Origin: Pseudomonas sp. TCU-HL1
GTDB taxonomy: Bacteria; Pseudomonadota; Gammaproteobacteria; Pseudomonadales; Pseudomonadaceae
Assembly (NCBI RefSeq): GCF_001708505.1
Contig: NZ_CP015992.1
Location: 868,001-932,000 of the forward strand
Length of the DNA: 64,000 nt
Direction of reading: 5' to 3'
Part shown: one piece after another, positions 6,805-15,650 of the stretch
Position numbering within the stretch: the first letter of the stretch is position 1
How the letters are laid out: each line of letters begins with the position of its first letter
Program-made: the position numbers and the translations under genes
Notes under the pieces: model-generated
Told to the model about the DNA's origin: nothing
The model's input: only the letters and a program-made list of their open reading frames with translations
Database searches by the model: none

Positions 6805-9045
6805 TTATGCCTTGTCCGATTTGTATTCGTACTGGTAGTAGCTGTAGTTGCCATATCCGTAGGCCGAAGCCTTGCGCTCCACGGCGTTGAAGATGGCGCC
6901 CTTGAGGCTGATGCCGTTCTGCTCGAAGCGGCGTTTGGTGAGCAGGATTTCCTTGGCGGCGTTCATGCCGAAGCGGGTCACGATCAGGCTGGTGCCGGCC
7001 TGGCGGCCCACCAGGCCGGCATCGGTTACCGCGAGGATGGGCGGGGTGTCGATGATCACCAGGTCGTAACGACTGCTCGCCTGCTCCAGCAACTGGGTGA
7101 AGTTGGCGTGCATCAGCAGTTCCGAAGGGTTCGGCGGGATCTGGCCACGGGTGATCACGTGCAGGTTTTCCACCTCGGAGGCATAGGCGGCCTGGTCGAG
7201 GTTGATCCGCGCGGTCAGCAACTCCGACAGGCCGTTTTCTGCTTCCTGCTGGAACATCTTGTGGATGTAGCCCTTGCGCATGTCGGCGTCGATCAGCAGA
7301 ACCTTCTGCCCGGTCTGCGCGATGATGGCGGCCAGGTTGCTGGAGACGAAGGATTTACCCACAGACGGACTGGGGCCGGAGATCATCAGGATGTTGTTCT
7401 TCGCCTCCAGGGTGGCGAAGTGCAGGCTGGTACGCAGGCTGCGCAGGGATTCCACGGCCAGGTCGGCCGGGTTGGTCACCGCCAGCAGCAGTGAGCCGGC
7501 GCTGGCCGTGCCCTTGCCCTTTCCCTTGAAGCTCAGCTCGTGGGCGGCCTGCTCCTTGCTGTGCGGGATGGAGGCATACACCGGCAGGCCCATCTGCTCG
7601 ATCACGTCCGGGTCTTCTACGCCGCGGTTCAGGGCCTTGCGCGCCAGCACATAGCTCACGGCGACCAGGCCGCCGAGCAGGGTGGCGATCAGCACGATCA
7701 AGGCTTTTTTCGGTTTCACCGGTTTTTCGATATTGGCGTCGGCTGCGTCGATGATGCGCACGTTGCCCACAGTGCCCGCGCGGACGATGTCCAGTTCCTG
7801 GGACTTGTTCAGCAACTGGGTATAGATCTCGGTGGTGACTTGCATGTCGCGGGTCAGGCGCAGCAGCTCCTGCTGGGTTTCCGGCAGGTTTTCCACCTTT
7901 TTCTGCAGGTCGCGCTTCTGCTGTTCCAGCTGGCCCATCTGGGTAATCAGCGCCTGGTAGCTGGGGTGCTGGCGGGTAAAGAGGCGTTCCATTTCGGCGC
8001 GTTTGAGCTTCTGCTCGGAAATCAGGGTTTCCAGCGCGACGATCTGGTCCAGCACCGCCTTGGTCTCGATGGTGATGTCCACCGAGCGGGCGCTGGTCTG
8101 GTAGGCGTTGAGCTGGGCTTCGGCCTTTTCCAGTTGCTTGCGCACTTCCGGCAACTGGCCCTGGAGGAACTCCAGGCTCTGGGCAGCTTCGGCGGAGTTG
8201 CGCTGAACGTTCTGCAGCACATAAAGGCGGCTGACTTCATCCAGCACCTGGGTAGCGTGGGCCGGGTTCTCGCTTTCCAGTGAGAGGCTGATGATGCCGG
8301 ACTCCTTGCCGCGCTCGCTTGCGGCCAGGTCTTCCTGGTATTGCAGGATGGTGGTCAGGCGGCGCTGCTTGGTGACGCTGAACAGGCTGCTGGGGTTGGC
8401 GTCCAGCTGGGCGATCTGCACCTTGAAGCCGTCTTGCTCCAGTTGCTCGCCGACCTGGCCGGTGAGCAGCACTTCGTCGTCGTCATTGAGCAGGGTGAAG
8501 GTGCCATTTCCGTCGGCGCGCAGGGTCAGATCCTTGCCCAGGTACGCATCCGGTGCATCCAGCTGGAACACATCCAGCACTTCGCCGCCCCAGGCGAAGC
8601 TGCTGAGGCCGAAGAAGGGCTCTGCCACTTCGTGCTCGCTGACGGGTTGGAAGCGTCGTGCTAGGAACTGGCCGAACAGCGGGAAGTAGTGGGGCTCGAC
8701 GATGATGTCGAGCTTGAGGTTCTCCACCGCTTGGCCCAGCACTGCGCGGGATTTCAGCAGCTCTATTTCGGTGACCGCGGCGGAAGTGCCGCCAAACATC
8801 TCGGTCATTTCCGATATGCCGCTCAGTGCGGCCATGCCACCCTTTTTCTCCTCGACCTGCACCAGGGCGTTCGCCTGGTACACCGGCGGGGTCAGCACAG
8901 CGTAGGCAGCGCCCAGCACGGTGAAGAAGGACGTGATGCCGACGATGATCCACTTGCTGTCCAGCAGGGTGCCGAGCAGCCCGAGCAGGTCGATGTCGTC
9001 GTCGTCGCGGATGACCTGCACCTGCAGGTTGTGTTGGGTCGTCAT
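6805..9045 (-). CDS. Polysaccharide co-polymerase / BY-type tyrosine autokinase (Wzc-like)
   Basis: Inner-membrane chain-length regulator and autokinase for capsule, exopolysaccharide or O-antigen polymerisation. 746 aa. A Wzz domain starts with a transmembrane segment at about 31-52, followed by a long periplasmic coiled-coil region (about 285-420) and a second transmembrane segment at about 446-467. The cytosolic kinase has Walker A SGPSPSVGKS (556-565), Walker A' VLLIDADMR (582-590) and Walker B VIIDTPP (663-669). The C-terminus is a tyrosine cluster, seven Tyr within residues 729-741, the autophosphorylation site. The cognate phosphatase gene lies 24 bp upstream on the same strand, so the pair is probably co-transcribed. 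Confidence 0.95.
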   Translation of the reverse strand: MTTQHNLQVQVIRDDDDIDLLGLLGTLLDSKWIIVGITSFFTVLGAAYAVLTPPVYQANALVQVEEKKGGMAALSGISEMTEMFGGTSAAVTEIELLKSRAVLGQAVENLKLDIIVEPHYFPLFGQFLARRFQPVSEHEVAEPFFGLSSFAWGGEVLDVFQLDAPDAYLGKDLTLRADGNGTFTLLNDDDEVLLTGQVGEQLEQDGFKVQIAQLDANPSSLFSVTKQRRLTTILQYQEDLAASERGKESGIISLSLESENPAHATQVLDEVSRLYVLQNVQRNSAEAAQSLEFLQGQLPEVRKQLEKAEAQLNAYQTSARSVDITIETKAVLDQIVALETLISEQKLKRAEMERLFTRQHPSYQALITQMGQLEQQKRDLQKKVENLPETQQELLRLTRDMQVTTEIYTQLLNKSQELDIVRAGTVGNVRIIDAADANIEKPVKPKKALIVLIATLLGGLVAVSYVLARKALNRGVEDPDVIEQMGLPVYASIPHSKEQAAHELSFKGKGKGTASAGSLLLAVTNPADLAVESLRSLRTSLHFATLEAKNNILMISGPSPSVGKSFVSSNLAAIIAQTGQKVLLIDADMRKGYIHKMFQQEAENGLSELLTARINLDQAAYASEVENLHVITRGQIPPNPSELLMHANFTQLLEQASSRYDLVIIDTPPILAVTDAGLVGRQAGTSLIVTRFGMNAAKEILLTKRRFEQNGISLKGAIFNAVERKASAYGYGNYSYYQYEYKSDKA

Positions 9046-9069
9046 GGGGCGCGCCTCTTCACAAGTTCT

Positions 9070-9504
9070 TTAGATTTTCTGTGACCAGCTTTCGACGCCT
9101 TGCGCCATCAACTGATAGACATGTTCGAAGGCCGGCTTCTGCTGGCGATAGGGGTCCGGAATATCCTGGTTACCCTGCCATTTGCCGAGGAGGAAGGTCT
9201 TGCCACGGGCCTCGGGGGCCATCTGGGCGATCCGCTGGATATGCCCCTGCTCCATGGCCAGCACCAGGTCGTACTGGTGCAGCATTTCGCGGCTCAGCTG
9301 GCGCCCCTGGTGTTCGGGGTGATCCCCGCCATGCTCGCGCAGCACTTCGAGGGCGGTGCTGTCCATGGGGTTGCCGACCAGGGCATGGATGCCCGCGGAG
9401 CCGACGTTGATACCGCGCGGGGCGAGCTTTGATTTGAGCAGGGCTTCAGCAGTAGGACTGCGGCAAATGTTGCCTACACAAACGACCAGGATGTTCTTGA
9501 ACAT
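9070..9504 (-). CDS. Low-molecular-weight protein-tyrosine phosphatase (Wzb-like)
   Basis: Dephosphorylates the tyrosine-rich tail of the adjacent Wzc-like kinase, cycling polymer export. 144 aa, the normal size. The P-loop CVGNICRSPT places the nucleophile at Cys9 and the conserved Arg at 15; the general-acid loop is IPDPYRQ near residue 112. The frame is open further upstream (to 9612), but MFKNILVVCVGN beginning at ATG 9504 is the family N-terminus. The ribosome site is weak. Confidence 0.93.
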   Translation of the reverse strand: MFKNILVVCVGNICRSPTAEALLKSKLAPRGINVGSAGIHALVGNPMDSTALEVLREHGGDHPEHQGRQLSREMLHQYDLVLAMEQGHIQRIAQMAPEARGKTFLLGKWQGNQDIPDPYRQQKPAFEHVYQLMAQGVESWSQKI

Positions 9505-9618
9505 AGGATCAGCACATGTTGCGAAATCGGTAGTAAGCCGCAGGTGTGCTGTGAGGGTGGAAGGCGGATTCCACTCCAGCGTCCCGGTACGGCATCCCTG
9601 AAAGTTGCGCAACTTCCA

Positions 9619-9661
9619 GGGGGATAGAAGGGGGGGGCTGTAGGGGGGGGAGGGGGTAGGG
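9619..9661 (+). other. Dense G-tract cluster, candidate G-quadruplex
   Basis: Runs of 5, 8, 8, 5 and 3 consecutive G on the plus strand within 43 bp (9619-9623, 9630-9637, 9643-9650, 9652-9656, 9659-9661). It lies in the 233-bp gap upstream of the minus-strand phosphatase/kinase genes, so the C-rich strand would be the non-template strand for that operon. No gene is seen in the gap. Confidence 0.7.
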
Positions 9662-9737
9662 TCAATACTCCATGGTCGCTTTCTGCGTGGGCATATGCCC
9701 CGATCGCTTTGGCGGATTGCCGCCTACCCCTGCTGCA

Positions 9738-10397
9738 TCACTCGTTGGCGGCGAAGCTTCGCTTGTCTGTGGTCTTCAGTCTGGCGTGTAACAGCGTCCA
9801 TTCCCGCAGGATTACCGAGTAGGGAATGAACACGCTGATGCGCTGCGCGCCCCTTACGCCGGGGTGGTAGCTGAGATCGTTCAGGGTGACCGAGTAGATC
9901 CCCATGTTGATGCCCACCACGCTGCCGTCCTCGGCGATTACCGGGCCGCCCGACATGCCCTTGGCGATGGGGGCATCGTGGATGGCGTAGAGCTCGCCGC
10001 TGTCTTCGTCGGTGTTGATGAAGGGCGCCGGGTAAACCTTGCCCTTCCCGCTTGCGGCGATCAGGTACGGGCTCGCTCCGGTGCTGGTGATGCTTTCACC
10101 TGGCTGCGCGGCGCGCCAGGAAGGGATCTTGGCTTTGGCCGTGTGACGGAAGAAGACCAGGTCGCAGCCCGTACTGCATCGATACGTCTCATAAGGTATG
10201 AGTGGCGTGTGGGCCGTGGTGACGGCGTACTCCTCGTTCCACTGGACCGCGGACGCCATATAGAAGTAGGGCAGGGGGAAACCCGAGAAAATGGGAAAGT
10301 AGCTGTTGGTCGTGGAACTCGCGAGTTCTGGCTTTACCACGCCGTTGCATCCTGCACACAAGGCTCCTAGCAGCAGACAGGCCTTGATCATGCTCAT
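9738..10397 (-). CDS. Small trypsin-like serine protease, putative lipoprotein
   Basis: 219 aa. A hydrophobic N-terminus ends in ALCAGC, a possible though not perfect lipobox with Cys17, suggesting export and lipid anchoring. A chymotrypsin-fold triad can be placed at His63 (TTAHTP), Asp79 (GCDLVF) and Ser149 (GMSGGPV, the usual GxSGGP). No PDZ domain or transmembrane segment follows, unlike DegP/HtrA proteins. The substrate is unknown. It lies upstream of the polysaccharide genes on the same strand but more than 200 bp away; whether they are functionally linked is open. Confidence 0.75.
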   Translation of the reverse strand: MSMIKACLLLGALCAGCNGVVKPELASSTTNSYFPIFSGFPLPYFYMASAVQWNEEYAVTTAHTPLIPYETYRCSTGCDLVFFRHTAKAKIPSWRAAQPGESITSTGASPYLIAASGKGKVYPAPFINTDEDSGELYAIHDAPIAKGMSGGPVIAEDGSVVGINMGIYSVTLNDLSYHPGVRGAQRISVFIPYSVILREWTLLHARLKTTDKRSFAANE

Positions 10398-10642
10398 TGT
10401 CGATCACCGACATTCATTGGAATGGGGAGCCGACCCTGGCTGCGGATCTGTCCTGCGGTTGACCCAAAAGCGGTTCTGCCGCGTTATCGAAAGGGTAGTG
10501 GTTGGGCGTGTTTCGGTTGCCGCCCTGGCTGCTTGGGGGCGCCAGTGGTAACAAAACCGGAGCGAGCGGAAGGCGCCGGTGACTTCGTGCTTGCCGGCGA
10601 TGGGGAGCGAATTCATTCGCGAAAGGGCTGCGCAGCGGCCCC

Positions 10643-10729
10643 GTAGGTTGGCGCAGAGCGCAGCGAAGCCCAACATGGTCAGGTATCGACCTCGCACGTT
10701 GGGCTTCGCGGAGCTCAGCCACAACCTAC
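10643..10729. repeat. Inverted pair of GTAGGTTG...GAAGCCCAAC repeats
   Basis: Two 32-bp units face each other around a 23-bp spacer. The unit at 10698-10729 is the exact reverse complement of 63553-63584 near the other end of the window, so this is a dispersed family. Confidence 0.8.
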
Positions 10730-10784
10730 AAAAGCCGCCCCGACATTCACTGAATGCCAGTGGTCCAGTTTTTCGCAGGCAATA

Positions 10785-10812
10785 AAAAAGCCGGCTTGTG
10801 GCCGGCTTTCAT
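10785..10812 (-). terminator. Rho-independent terminator of ppa
   Basis: On the minus strand AAAGCCGGC, a short loop and GCCGGCTT are followed by TTTTATT, about 15 bp after the ppa stop. Confidence 0.85.
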
Positions 10813-10826
10813 TGGGTGGTCAGGCC

Positions 10827-11354
10827 TTACTTTTGGTAAGCCGCAACCGCCTTAGTGATTTCAGCGCGGGCAGCGTCAGCGTTGCCCCAGCCTTCAACTT
10901 TCACCCACTTGCCTTTTTCGAGGTCTTTGTAGTTCTCGAAGAAGTGCTTGATCTGCTCCAGCAGCAGGGCCGGCAAGTCGGTGTATTCCTTCACGTCCTT
11001 GTAGAGGACGCTCAGTTTGTCGTGGGGAACGGCCAGCAGTTTGGCGTCGCCACCCGCTTCGTCGGTCATGTGCAGGACACCGACCGGACGGGCGCGGATA
11101 ACGGAACCCGGAGCAACCGGGTAAGGGGTGACGACCAGCACGTCGAGGGGATCGCCGTCGTCAGCCAGGGTGTTCGGGATGTAGCCGTAGTTGGCCGGAT
11201 AGAACATCGGGGTGGCCATGAAACGGTCGACGAACAGGCAGTCGCTGTCCTTGTCGATTTCGTATTTGATCGGCGCGTGGTTGGCCGGAATCTCGATCGC
11301 GACGTAGATGTCGTTCGGCAGGTCTTTGCCAGCCGGGATCTTGCTGTAGCTCAT
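10827..11354 (-). CDS. ppa: Inorganic pyrophosphatase
   Basis: Cytosolic Mg-dependent hydrolysis of pyrophosphate, which pulls biosynthetic reactions forward. 175 aa, the exact size of family I enzymes. The active-site signature DDGDPLDVLV and the region YPANYGYIPNTL are present. ATG at 11354 is preceded by GGGAG at good spacing; the longer frame to 11441 is rejected because it adds an atypical N-terminus. The gene stands alone, with its own terminator. Confidence 0.98.
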   Translation of the reverse strand: MSYSKIPAGKDLPNDIYVAIEIPANHAPIKYEIDKDSDCLFVDRFMATPMFYPANYGYIPNTLADDGDPLDVLVVTPYPVAPGSVIRARPVGVLHMTDEAGGDAKLLAVPHDKLSVLYKDVKEYTDLPALLLEQIKHFFENYKDLEKGKWVKVEGWGNADAARAEITKAVAAYQK

Positions 11355-11433
11355 GGTCAACTCCCAGGGGGTGGGGCCAAAAAAGTGGGCGCGATTATAG
11401 GCATATTCCCAAGCCGATGCCACGCCGTTCTGC

Positions 11434-12252
11434 TTATCCATTGGTCGCGTCGCGATAGTCCGGATGGGTGATCTGGAGCCGTTTCAAACGGCTCAGCGGG
11501 TCCTGGCGGTAGAACGCCTGGAGCTGGCGGTAGACGGCGGGGAAGGCCTGGTCGAGCAGGTCCGGGGCGGTGAAGAAGTACTCGCTGGCGACCGCGAAGA
11601 ATTCTGCCGGGTCCTCGGCCGCATACGGGTCGATCGGCGTTTCGGCATCCGGGTCGCGGTCGAGCTGCGCATTCAGCGCATCAAAGGCGGTCTGCATGGC
11701 CAGGGCCCAGTCGGACTGGCGCATGTCCCGGTGCAGCGGCGGCAGGCCGTTGGGGCTGCCGTTGAGCATGTCGAGCTTGTGTGCCAACTCGTGGATCACC
11801 AGGTTGTAGCCGTCCCAGCCGCCGCTGGCCTGCACGCCGGGCCAGGCGAGTATGACCGGGCCGAACTGCCAGGACTCGCCGCTGCGTTCGTCCTCGTACT
11901 CGTGCTCCACACCCGCTGCGTCGCGGTGGCGCTGGGGGCTGACGAAGTCGTCGGGATAGAGCACCAGTTCGTGGAAGCCCTGGTACCAGTCGAGGTCCGG
12001 CAGGTGCAGCAGGGGGAGTTGGGCGAGGGCGGCGAGGGTCAGGCGGTCGTCGCGGGAAAGCTCGACGCCGGGCAGGGCGCTGATGCGCTTTCCATGCAGG
12101 AAGAGCACGCTGCGTTCGCGCAGGCGCTGGTTCTCAGTCTCGTCCAGGCCATCGAGAATCGGCAGGCGCCGCTGCACGGTTGCCCACTGCTCGGGGGCAA
12201 CCGGGTTGCGGGCGAGGATGCGCCGGCGGCGCCAACTGCGGTAGGACCACAT
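11434..12252 (-). CDS. mtfA: MtfA-like zinc metallopeptidase (M90 family)
   Basis: 272 aa from ATG 12252, which avoids overlap with the upstream dedA-type gene; the frame itself is open to 12321. The zinc-binding motif is HELAHKLD, with a downstream acidic region PAEFFAVASEYFF that supplies the third ligand in this family. In E. coli, MtfA binds the glucose repressor Mlc and has aminopeptidase activity. Whether there is an Mlc partner here is unknown, so the physiological role is not settled. Confidence 0.85.
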   Translation of the reverse strand: MWSYRSWRRRRILARNPVAPEQWATVQRRLPILDGLDETENQRLRERSVLFLHGKRISALPGVELSRDDRLTLAALAQLPLLHLPDLDWYQGFHELVLYPDDFVSPQRHRDAAGVEHEYEDERSGESWQFGPVILAWPGVQASGGWDGYNLVIHELAHKLDMLNGSPNGLPPLHRDMRQSDWALAMQTAFDALNAQLDRDPDAETPIDPYAAEDPAEFFAVASEYFFTAPDLLDQAFPAVYRQLQAFYRQDPLSRLKRLQITHPDYRDATNG

Positions 12253-12262
12253 GGGCCGCGGG

Positions 12263-12922
12263 TCAGCTCGAGTGCTCGGCGTCTTTGGCGGCGGGGCGAA
12301 AGTGACTCCGCGCAAAGCCAATCATCATGGGTAGCATGGACAGGCCGATGATGGCGATGACCATCAGTGACAGGTGCTGCTTGATGAAGGGCACGTTGCC
12401 GAAGAAGAAGCCCAGGGTTACCAGGCCACCCACCCAGAGAAGGGTGCCCAGCACGCTGAAGGCGAAGAAACGCGGGTAGGGCATGCGGCCCACGCCCGCG
12501 ACGAAGGGCGCGAATGTCCGCACGATGGGCAGGAAGCGCGCCAGGGTCACGGTCTTGCCACCGTGGCGGTCGTAGAAGTCGTGGGTGCGCTGCAGGTAGT
12601 CGCGACGGAAGATTTTCGAGTTCGGGTTGCTGAACAGCCGTTCGCCCACCGTGCGTCCGATCAGGTAGTTGGTGCTGTCGCCACTGATGGCCGCGAGCAT
12701 CAACAGGCCGCCGAGCAACAGGGGGTCCATCCCGCCGGTGGCGCAGACGGCGCCGGCGATGAAGAGCAGGGAGTCGCCAGGGAGGAAGGGCGTTACCACC
12801 AGGCCCGTCTCGCAGAAGATGACCAGGAAGAGGATGGCGTAGATCCAGGTTCCGTAGTTGGTGACCAGCAGGTTGAGGTATTGGTCAAGGTGGAGAATGA
12901 GGTCGATCGGGTTGAAATCCAT
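12263..12922 (-). CDS. DedA-family inner-membrane protein
   Basis: 219 aa with 4-5 hydrophobic segments. Family marks are FCETGLVVTPFLPGDSLLF near residue 36 and ARFLPIVRTFAPFVAGVGRMPYPRF near residue 129, with the conserved acidic and arginine residues. DedA (SNARE-associated/VTT) proteins are implicated in phospholipid or undecaprenyl-phosphate flipping and membrane-potential homeostasis. It ends 10 bp before the mtfA-like start, so the two are probably co-transcribed. An IS element sits 115 bp upstream of its start and may affect its promoter. Confidence 0.93.
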   Translation of the reverse strand: MDFNPIDLILHLDQYLNLLVTNYGTWIYAILFLVIFCETGLVVTPFLPGDSLLFIAGAVCATGGMDPLLLGGLLMLAAISGDSTNYLIGRTVGERLFSNPNSKIFRRDYLQRTHDFYDRHGGKTVTLARFLPIVRTFAPFVAGVGRMPYPRFFAFSVLGTLLWVGGLVTLGFFFGNVPFIKQHLSLMVIAIIGLSMLPMMIGFARSHFRPAAKDAEHSS

Positions 12923-13053
12923 GGGGCGCCTTGTGAATGACTGCGGCGAGAGCGGGGCAGTAACTCACGCATTATAGGGAAAAGGCCCACGGCTACGGCC
13001 ATCGGATAGCCGAATGGCAAACGGCATAAAGACTGCATGCGGATTCCGCATCC

Positions 13054-13155
13054 ATCCGGCCACCTATTCCATGAACATCCGGCCACTGATTTCACGCTGA
13101 TCCGGCCACCCATTCCACGCGCATCCGGCCACTGATTCCACAGCCATCCGGCCAC
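13054..13155 (+). repeat. Left subterminal array of five 23-bp repeats of the IS
   Basis: ATCCGGCCAC begins at 13054, 13077, 13100, 13123 and 13146, exactly 23 bp apart, each followed by a variant of YSATTCCA. Such multiple subterminal repeats are the transposase-binding sites of IS21-family elements. Confidence 0.9.
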
Positions 13156-13225
13156 CCGTCAGGCAGGCAGCCACGCAGGATTTCTTCACTACCATCGGCC
13201 TCTTTTTCGGAGCAGAGAGGTCGCC

Positions 13226-14755
13226 GTGGAGCGTTTATCCATGCGTAAGATTCGCGAAGTACTACGTCTCAAGTTTGAGGTTGGTCTATCTGCCCGCCAG
13301 ATCGCGGTCAGCCTGCAAGTTGGTCGCGCCACCATCGGTGACTACCTCAATCGCTTTGCTGCCTGTGGGCTGACCTGGCCCTCTGCCCTGACCGACGCCG
13401 AGCTGGAGCGGCAGCTTTTCCCGCCGTCGCCCTCCGTTCCCAGTGAACAGCGCCCGATCCCTGACTGGGCTTGGATACATGCCGAGCTGCGTCGTCCCGG
13501 GGTCACCCTGGCGCTGCTCTGGCAGGAGTATCGACTGAGCCAGCCACAGGGGTTCCAGTACAGCTGGTTCTGCGATCACTACCGCGCCTGGCAGGGCAAG
13601 GTGGATGTGGTAATGCGCCAAGAGCACCGGGTCGGCGAGAAATTGTTTGTCGACTATGCCGGCCAGACAGTGCCGATCATTGACCGGCGTACCGGCGAGA
13701 TCCGTCAGGCGCAGATCTTTGTCGCGGTGCTCGGCGCCTCCAGCTACACCTTTGCGGAGGCCACCTGGTCACAGCAGTTGTCGGACTGGCTGGGTTCTCA
13801 TGCTCGCTGCTTTGCCTTTCTCGGCGGGGTGCCGGCGATCGTGGTGCCGGACAACCTACGCAGTGCAGTGAGCAAGACGCACCGCTATGAGCCGGACATC
13901 AACCCCAGCTATCGCGATCTGGCCGAGCATTATGCGGTGGCTATCGTGCCAGCCAGAGCCCGAAAGCCGCGTGACAAGGCCAAGGTTGAGGTCGGTGTGC
14001 AGGTGGTGGAGCGCTGGATTCTGGCGGCACTGCGCCACCGGCAATTCTTTTCGCGGGAAGAGCTCAACACCGCCATCGGTGCGCTACTGGTTCGCCTGAA
14101 TCAGCGCCCGTTCAAGAAGCTGCCGGGTTCCCGGCAGTCAGCCTTCGAAACGCTGGATCAACCGGCACTGCGCGCTCTTCCGGAGCAGCCCTATGTCTAC
14201 GCCGAATGGAAGAAAGTCCGGGTGCATATCGACTACCACGTCGAGGTCGATGGGCATTACTACTCGGTGCCCTACCAACTGGTGAAGCAACAACTGGAGG
14301 TGCGCCTGACGGCGCGCACGGTGGAGTGCTTCCACGGCAATCAGCGGGTGGCCAGCCATGTCCGCGCCCAGCTTAAGGGGCGGCATAGCACCCAGGTCGG
14401 GCACATGCCCAAGAGTCATCGCGAACATGCCGAGTGGACGCCCCAGCGCCTGGTGCGCTGGGCGGAGCAGACCGGCCCCCATACGGCTGGCGTGATCCAG
14501 CACATCCTCGAACGGCGCAGCCATCCGAGCCACGGCTATCGGGCCTGCCTGGGCATCCTGCGCCTCGGCAAAGCCCATGGCGAAGATCGTCTGGAGGCGG
14601 CCTGCCAGCGCGCATTGAGCTTGGGGGCCTGTAGCTACAAGAGCCTCGAATCCATCCTGCGCCAAGGCCTTGAGCGTCTGCCGCTGCCTCAACAGCACCT
14701 GCCGCTGCTGCCGGATAACCACGAAAACCTGCGTGGCCCGCGCTACTACCACTGA
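13226..14755 (+). CDS. istA: IS21-family transposase IstA
   Basis: 509 aa. An N-terminal helix-turn-helix (about residues 7-45) for end binding is followed by an integrase-fold DDE catalytic domain: Asp143 in FVDYAG, Asp209 in VPDNLR and Glu255 in KAKVEVGVQ. The start is GTG at 13226, preceded by AGAGG; an in-frame ATG 15 bp later is the alternative. It lies 17 bp upstream of istB. No frameshift or stop interrupts it. Confidence 0.96.
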   Translation: MERLSMRKIREVLRLKFEVGLSARQIAVSLQVGRATIGDYLNRFAACGLTWPSALTDAELERQLFPPSPSVPSEQRPIPDWAWIHAELRRPGVTLALLWQEYRLSQPQGFQYSWFCDHYRAWQGKVDVVMRQEHRVGEKLFVDYAGQTVPIIDRRTGEIRQAQIFVAVLGASSYTFAEATWSQQLSDWLGSHARCFAFLGGVPAIVVPDNLRSAVSKTHRYEPDINPSYRDLAEHYAVAIVPARARKPRDKAKVEVGVQVVERWILAALRHRQFFSREELNTAIGALLVRLNQRPFKKLPGSRQSAFETLDQPALRALPEQPYVYAEWKKVRVHIDYHVEVDGHYYSVPYQLVKQQLEVRLTARTVECFHGNQRVASHVRAQLKGRHSTQVGHMPKSHREHAEWTPQRLVRWAEQTGPHTAGVIQHILERRSHPSHGYRACLGILRLGKAHGEDRLEAACQRALSLGACSYKSLESILRQGLERLPLPQQHLPLLPDNHENLRGPRYYH

Positions 14756-14772
14756 CCTGAAGGAACGCCCCC

Positions 14773-15528
14773 ATGTTGCATCACCCGACTCTGGACAAGC
14801 TCCAGAACCTGCGCCTGCACGGCATGCTCAAAGCGCTGAGCGAGCAGCTGACAACCCCGGATATCAGCAGCCTGAGCTTCGAGGAACGCCTCGGTCTGCT
14901 CATCGACCGTGAACTGACCGAGCGCGAGGACAAGCGCTTGAGCAGCCGGCTGCGCCAGGCCCGACTCCGGCATAACGCCTGTATCGAAGACCTCGACTAC
15001 CGCAGTCCGCGCGGCCTGGACAAGGGGCTGATCCTCCAGCTGAGCAGCGGCCAGTGGCTGCGTGAAGGGCTCAACCTGATCATCGGCGGCCCCACCGGCG
15101 TGGGCAAAACCTGGCTCGCCTGTGCCCTGGCCCACAAGGCCTGCCGGGATGGTTTCAGCGTGCGCTACCTGCGCCTGCCACGCCTGCTGGAGGACTTGGG
15201 CCTGGCTCACGGCGATGGTCGCTTCGCCAAGCTGATGAGCAGCTATGCCAAGACCGACCTGTTGATCCTCGATGACTGGGGACTGGCCCCGTTCACCGCC
15301 GAACAGCGCCGCGACATGCTGGAACTGCTGGATGACCGCTACGGCCAACGCTCGACCCTGGTGACCAGCCAGATGCCCGTGGAAAACTGGCACGAGCTGA
15401 TCGGCGATCCAACCCTGGCCGATGCCATCCTCGACCGTTTGGTACACAACGCCTATCGCCTCCAGCTCAAGGGCGAATCGATGCGTAAAAGAACTCGGAA
15501 ATTGACGGCACCCGGGCAATCAGATTAA
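14773..15528 (+). CDS. istB: IS21-family helper ATPase IstB
   Basis: AAA+ helper protein needed for IstA-directed transposition. 251 aa, full length. Walker A GPTGVGKT lies at residues 106-113 and Walker B LLILDDWG near 165. The start has the ribosome site GAAGGA, 11 bp upstream. Confidence 0.97.
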   Translation: MLHHPTLDKLQNLRLHGMLKALSEQLTTPDISSLSFEERLGLLIDRELTEREDKRLSSRLRQARLRHNACIEDLDYRSPRGLDKGLILQLSSGQWLREGLNLIIGGPTGVGKTWLACALAHKACRDGFSVRYLRLPRLLEDLGLAHGDGRFAKLMSSYAKTDLLILDDWGLAPFTAEQRRDMLELLDDRYGQRSTLVTSQMPVENWHELIGDPTLADAILDRLVHNAYRLQLKGESMRKRTRKLTAPGQSD

Positions 15529-15560
15529 CAATGCCAGCCCTGCGTCGCTGCGCTCCGACT

Positions 15561-15650
15561 GCCCGGCCGGATGGCCGTGGAACAGGTGGCCGGATGTGCG
15601 TGGAATACCCGGCCGGATCAGCGTGGATTGGGTGGCCGGATGGCGTGGAA
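15561..15650 (-). repeat. Right subterminal array of four 23-bp repeats of the IS
   Basis: GGCCGGAT (reverse complement of ATCCGGCC) ends at 15572, 15595, 15618 and 15641, again exactly 23 bp apart and inverted relative to the left array. Confidence 0.9.

Larger units (their letters stand above)
10398..10826. other. Gene-free 429-bp interval with repeats and the ppa terminator
   Basis: No supported gene. It contains a fragment of the GGGAGCGAATTCATTCGCGAA repeat (about 10603-10623), an inverted pair of 32-bp units (10643-10674 and 10698-10729) and the ppa terminator (10785-10812). Confidence 0.7.

Noticed and set aside
13054..13155. Regular 23-bp repeats that could look like a small CRISPR array
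   Set aside because: The whole period is repeated with little spacer variation, the array is mirrored at the other end of istA/istB, and no cas gene is present. They are IS21 transposase-binding sites.
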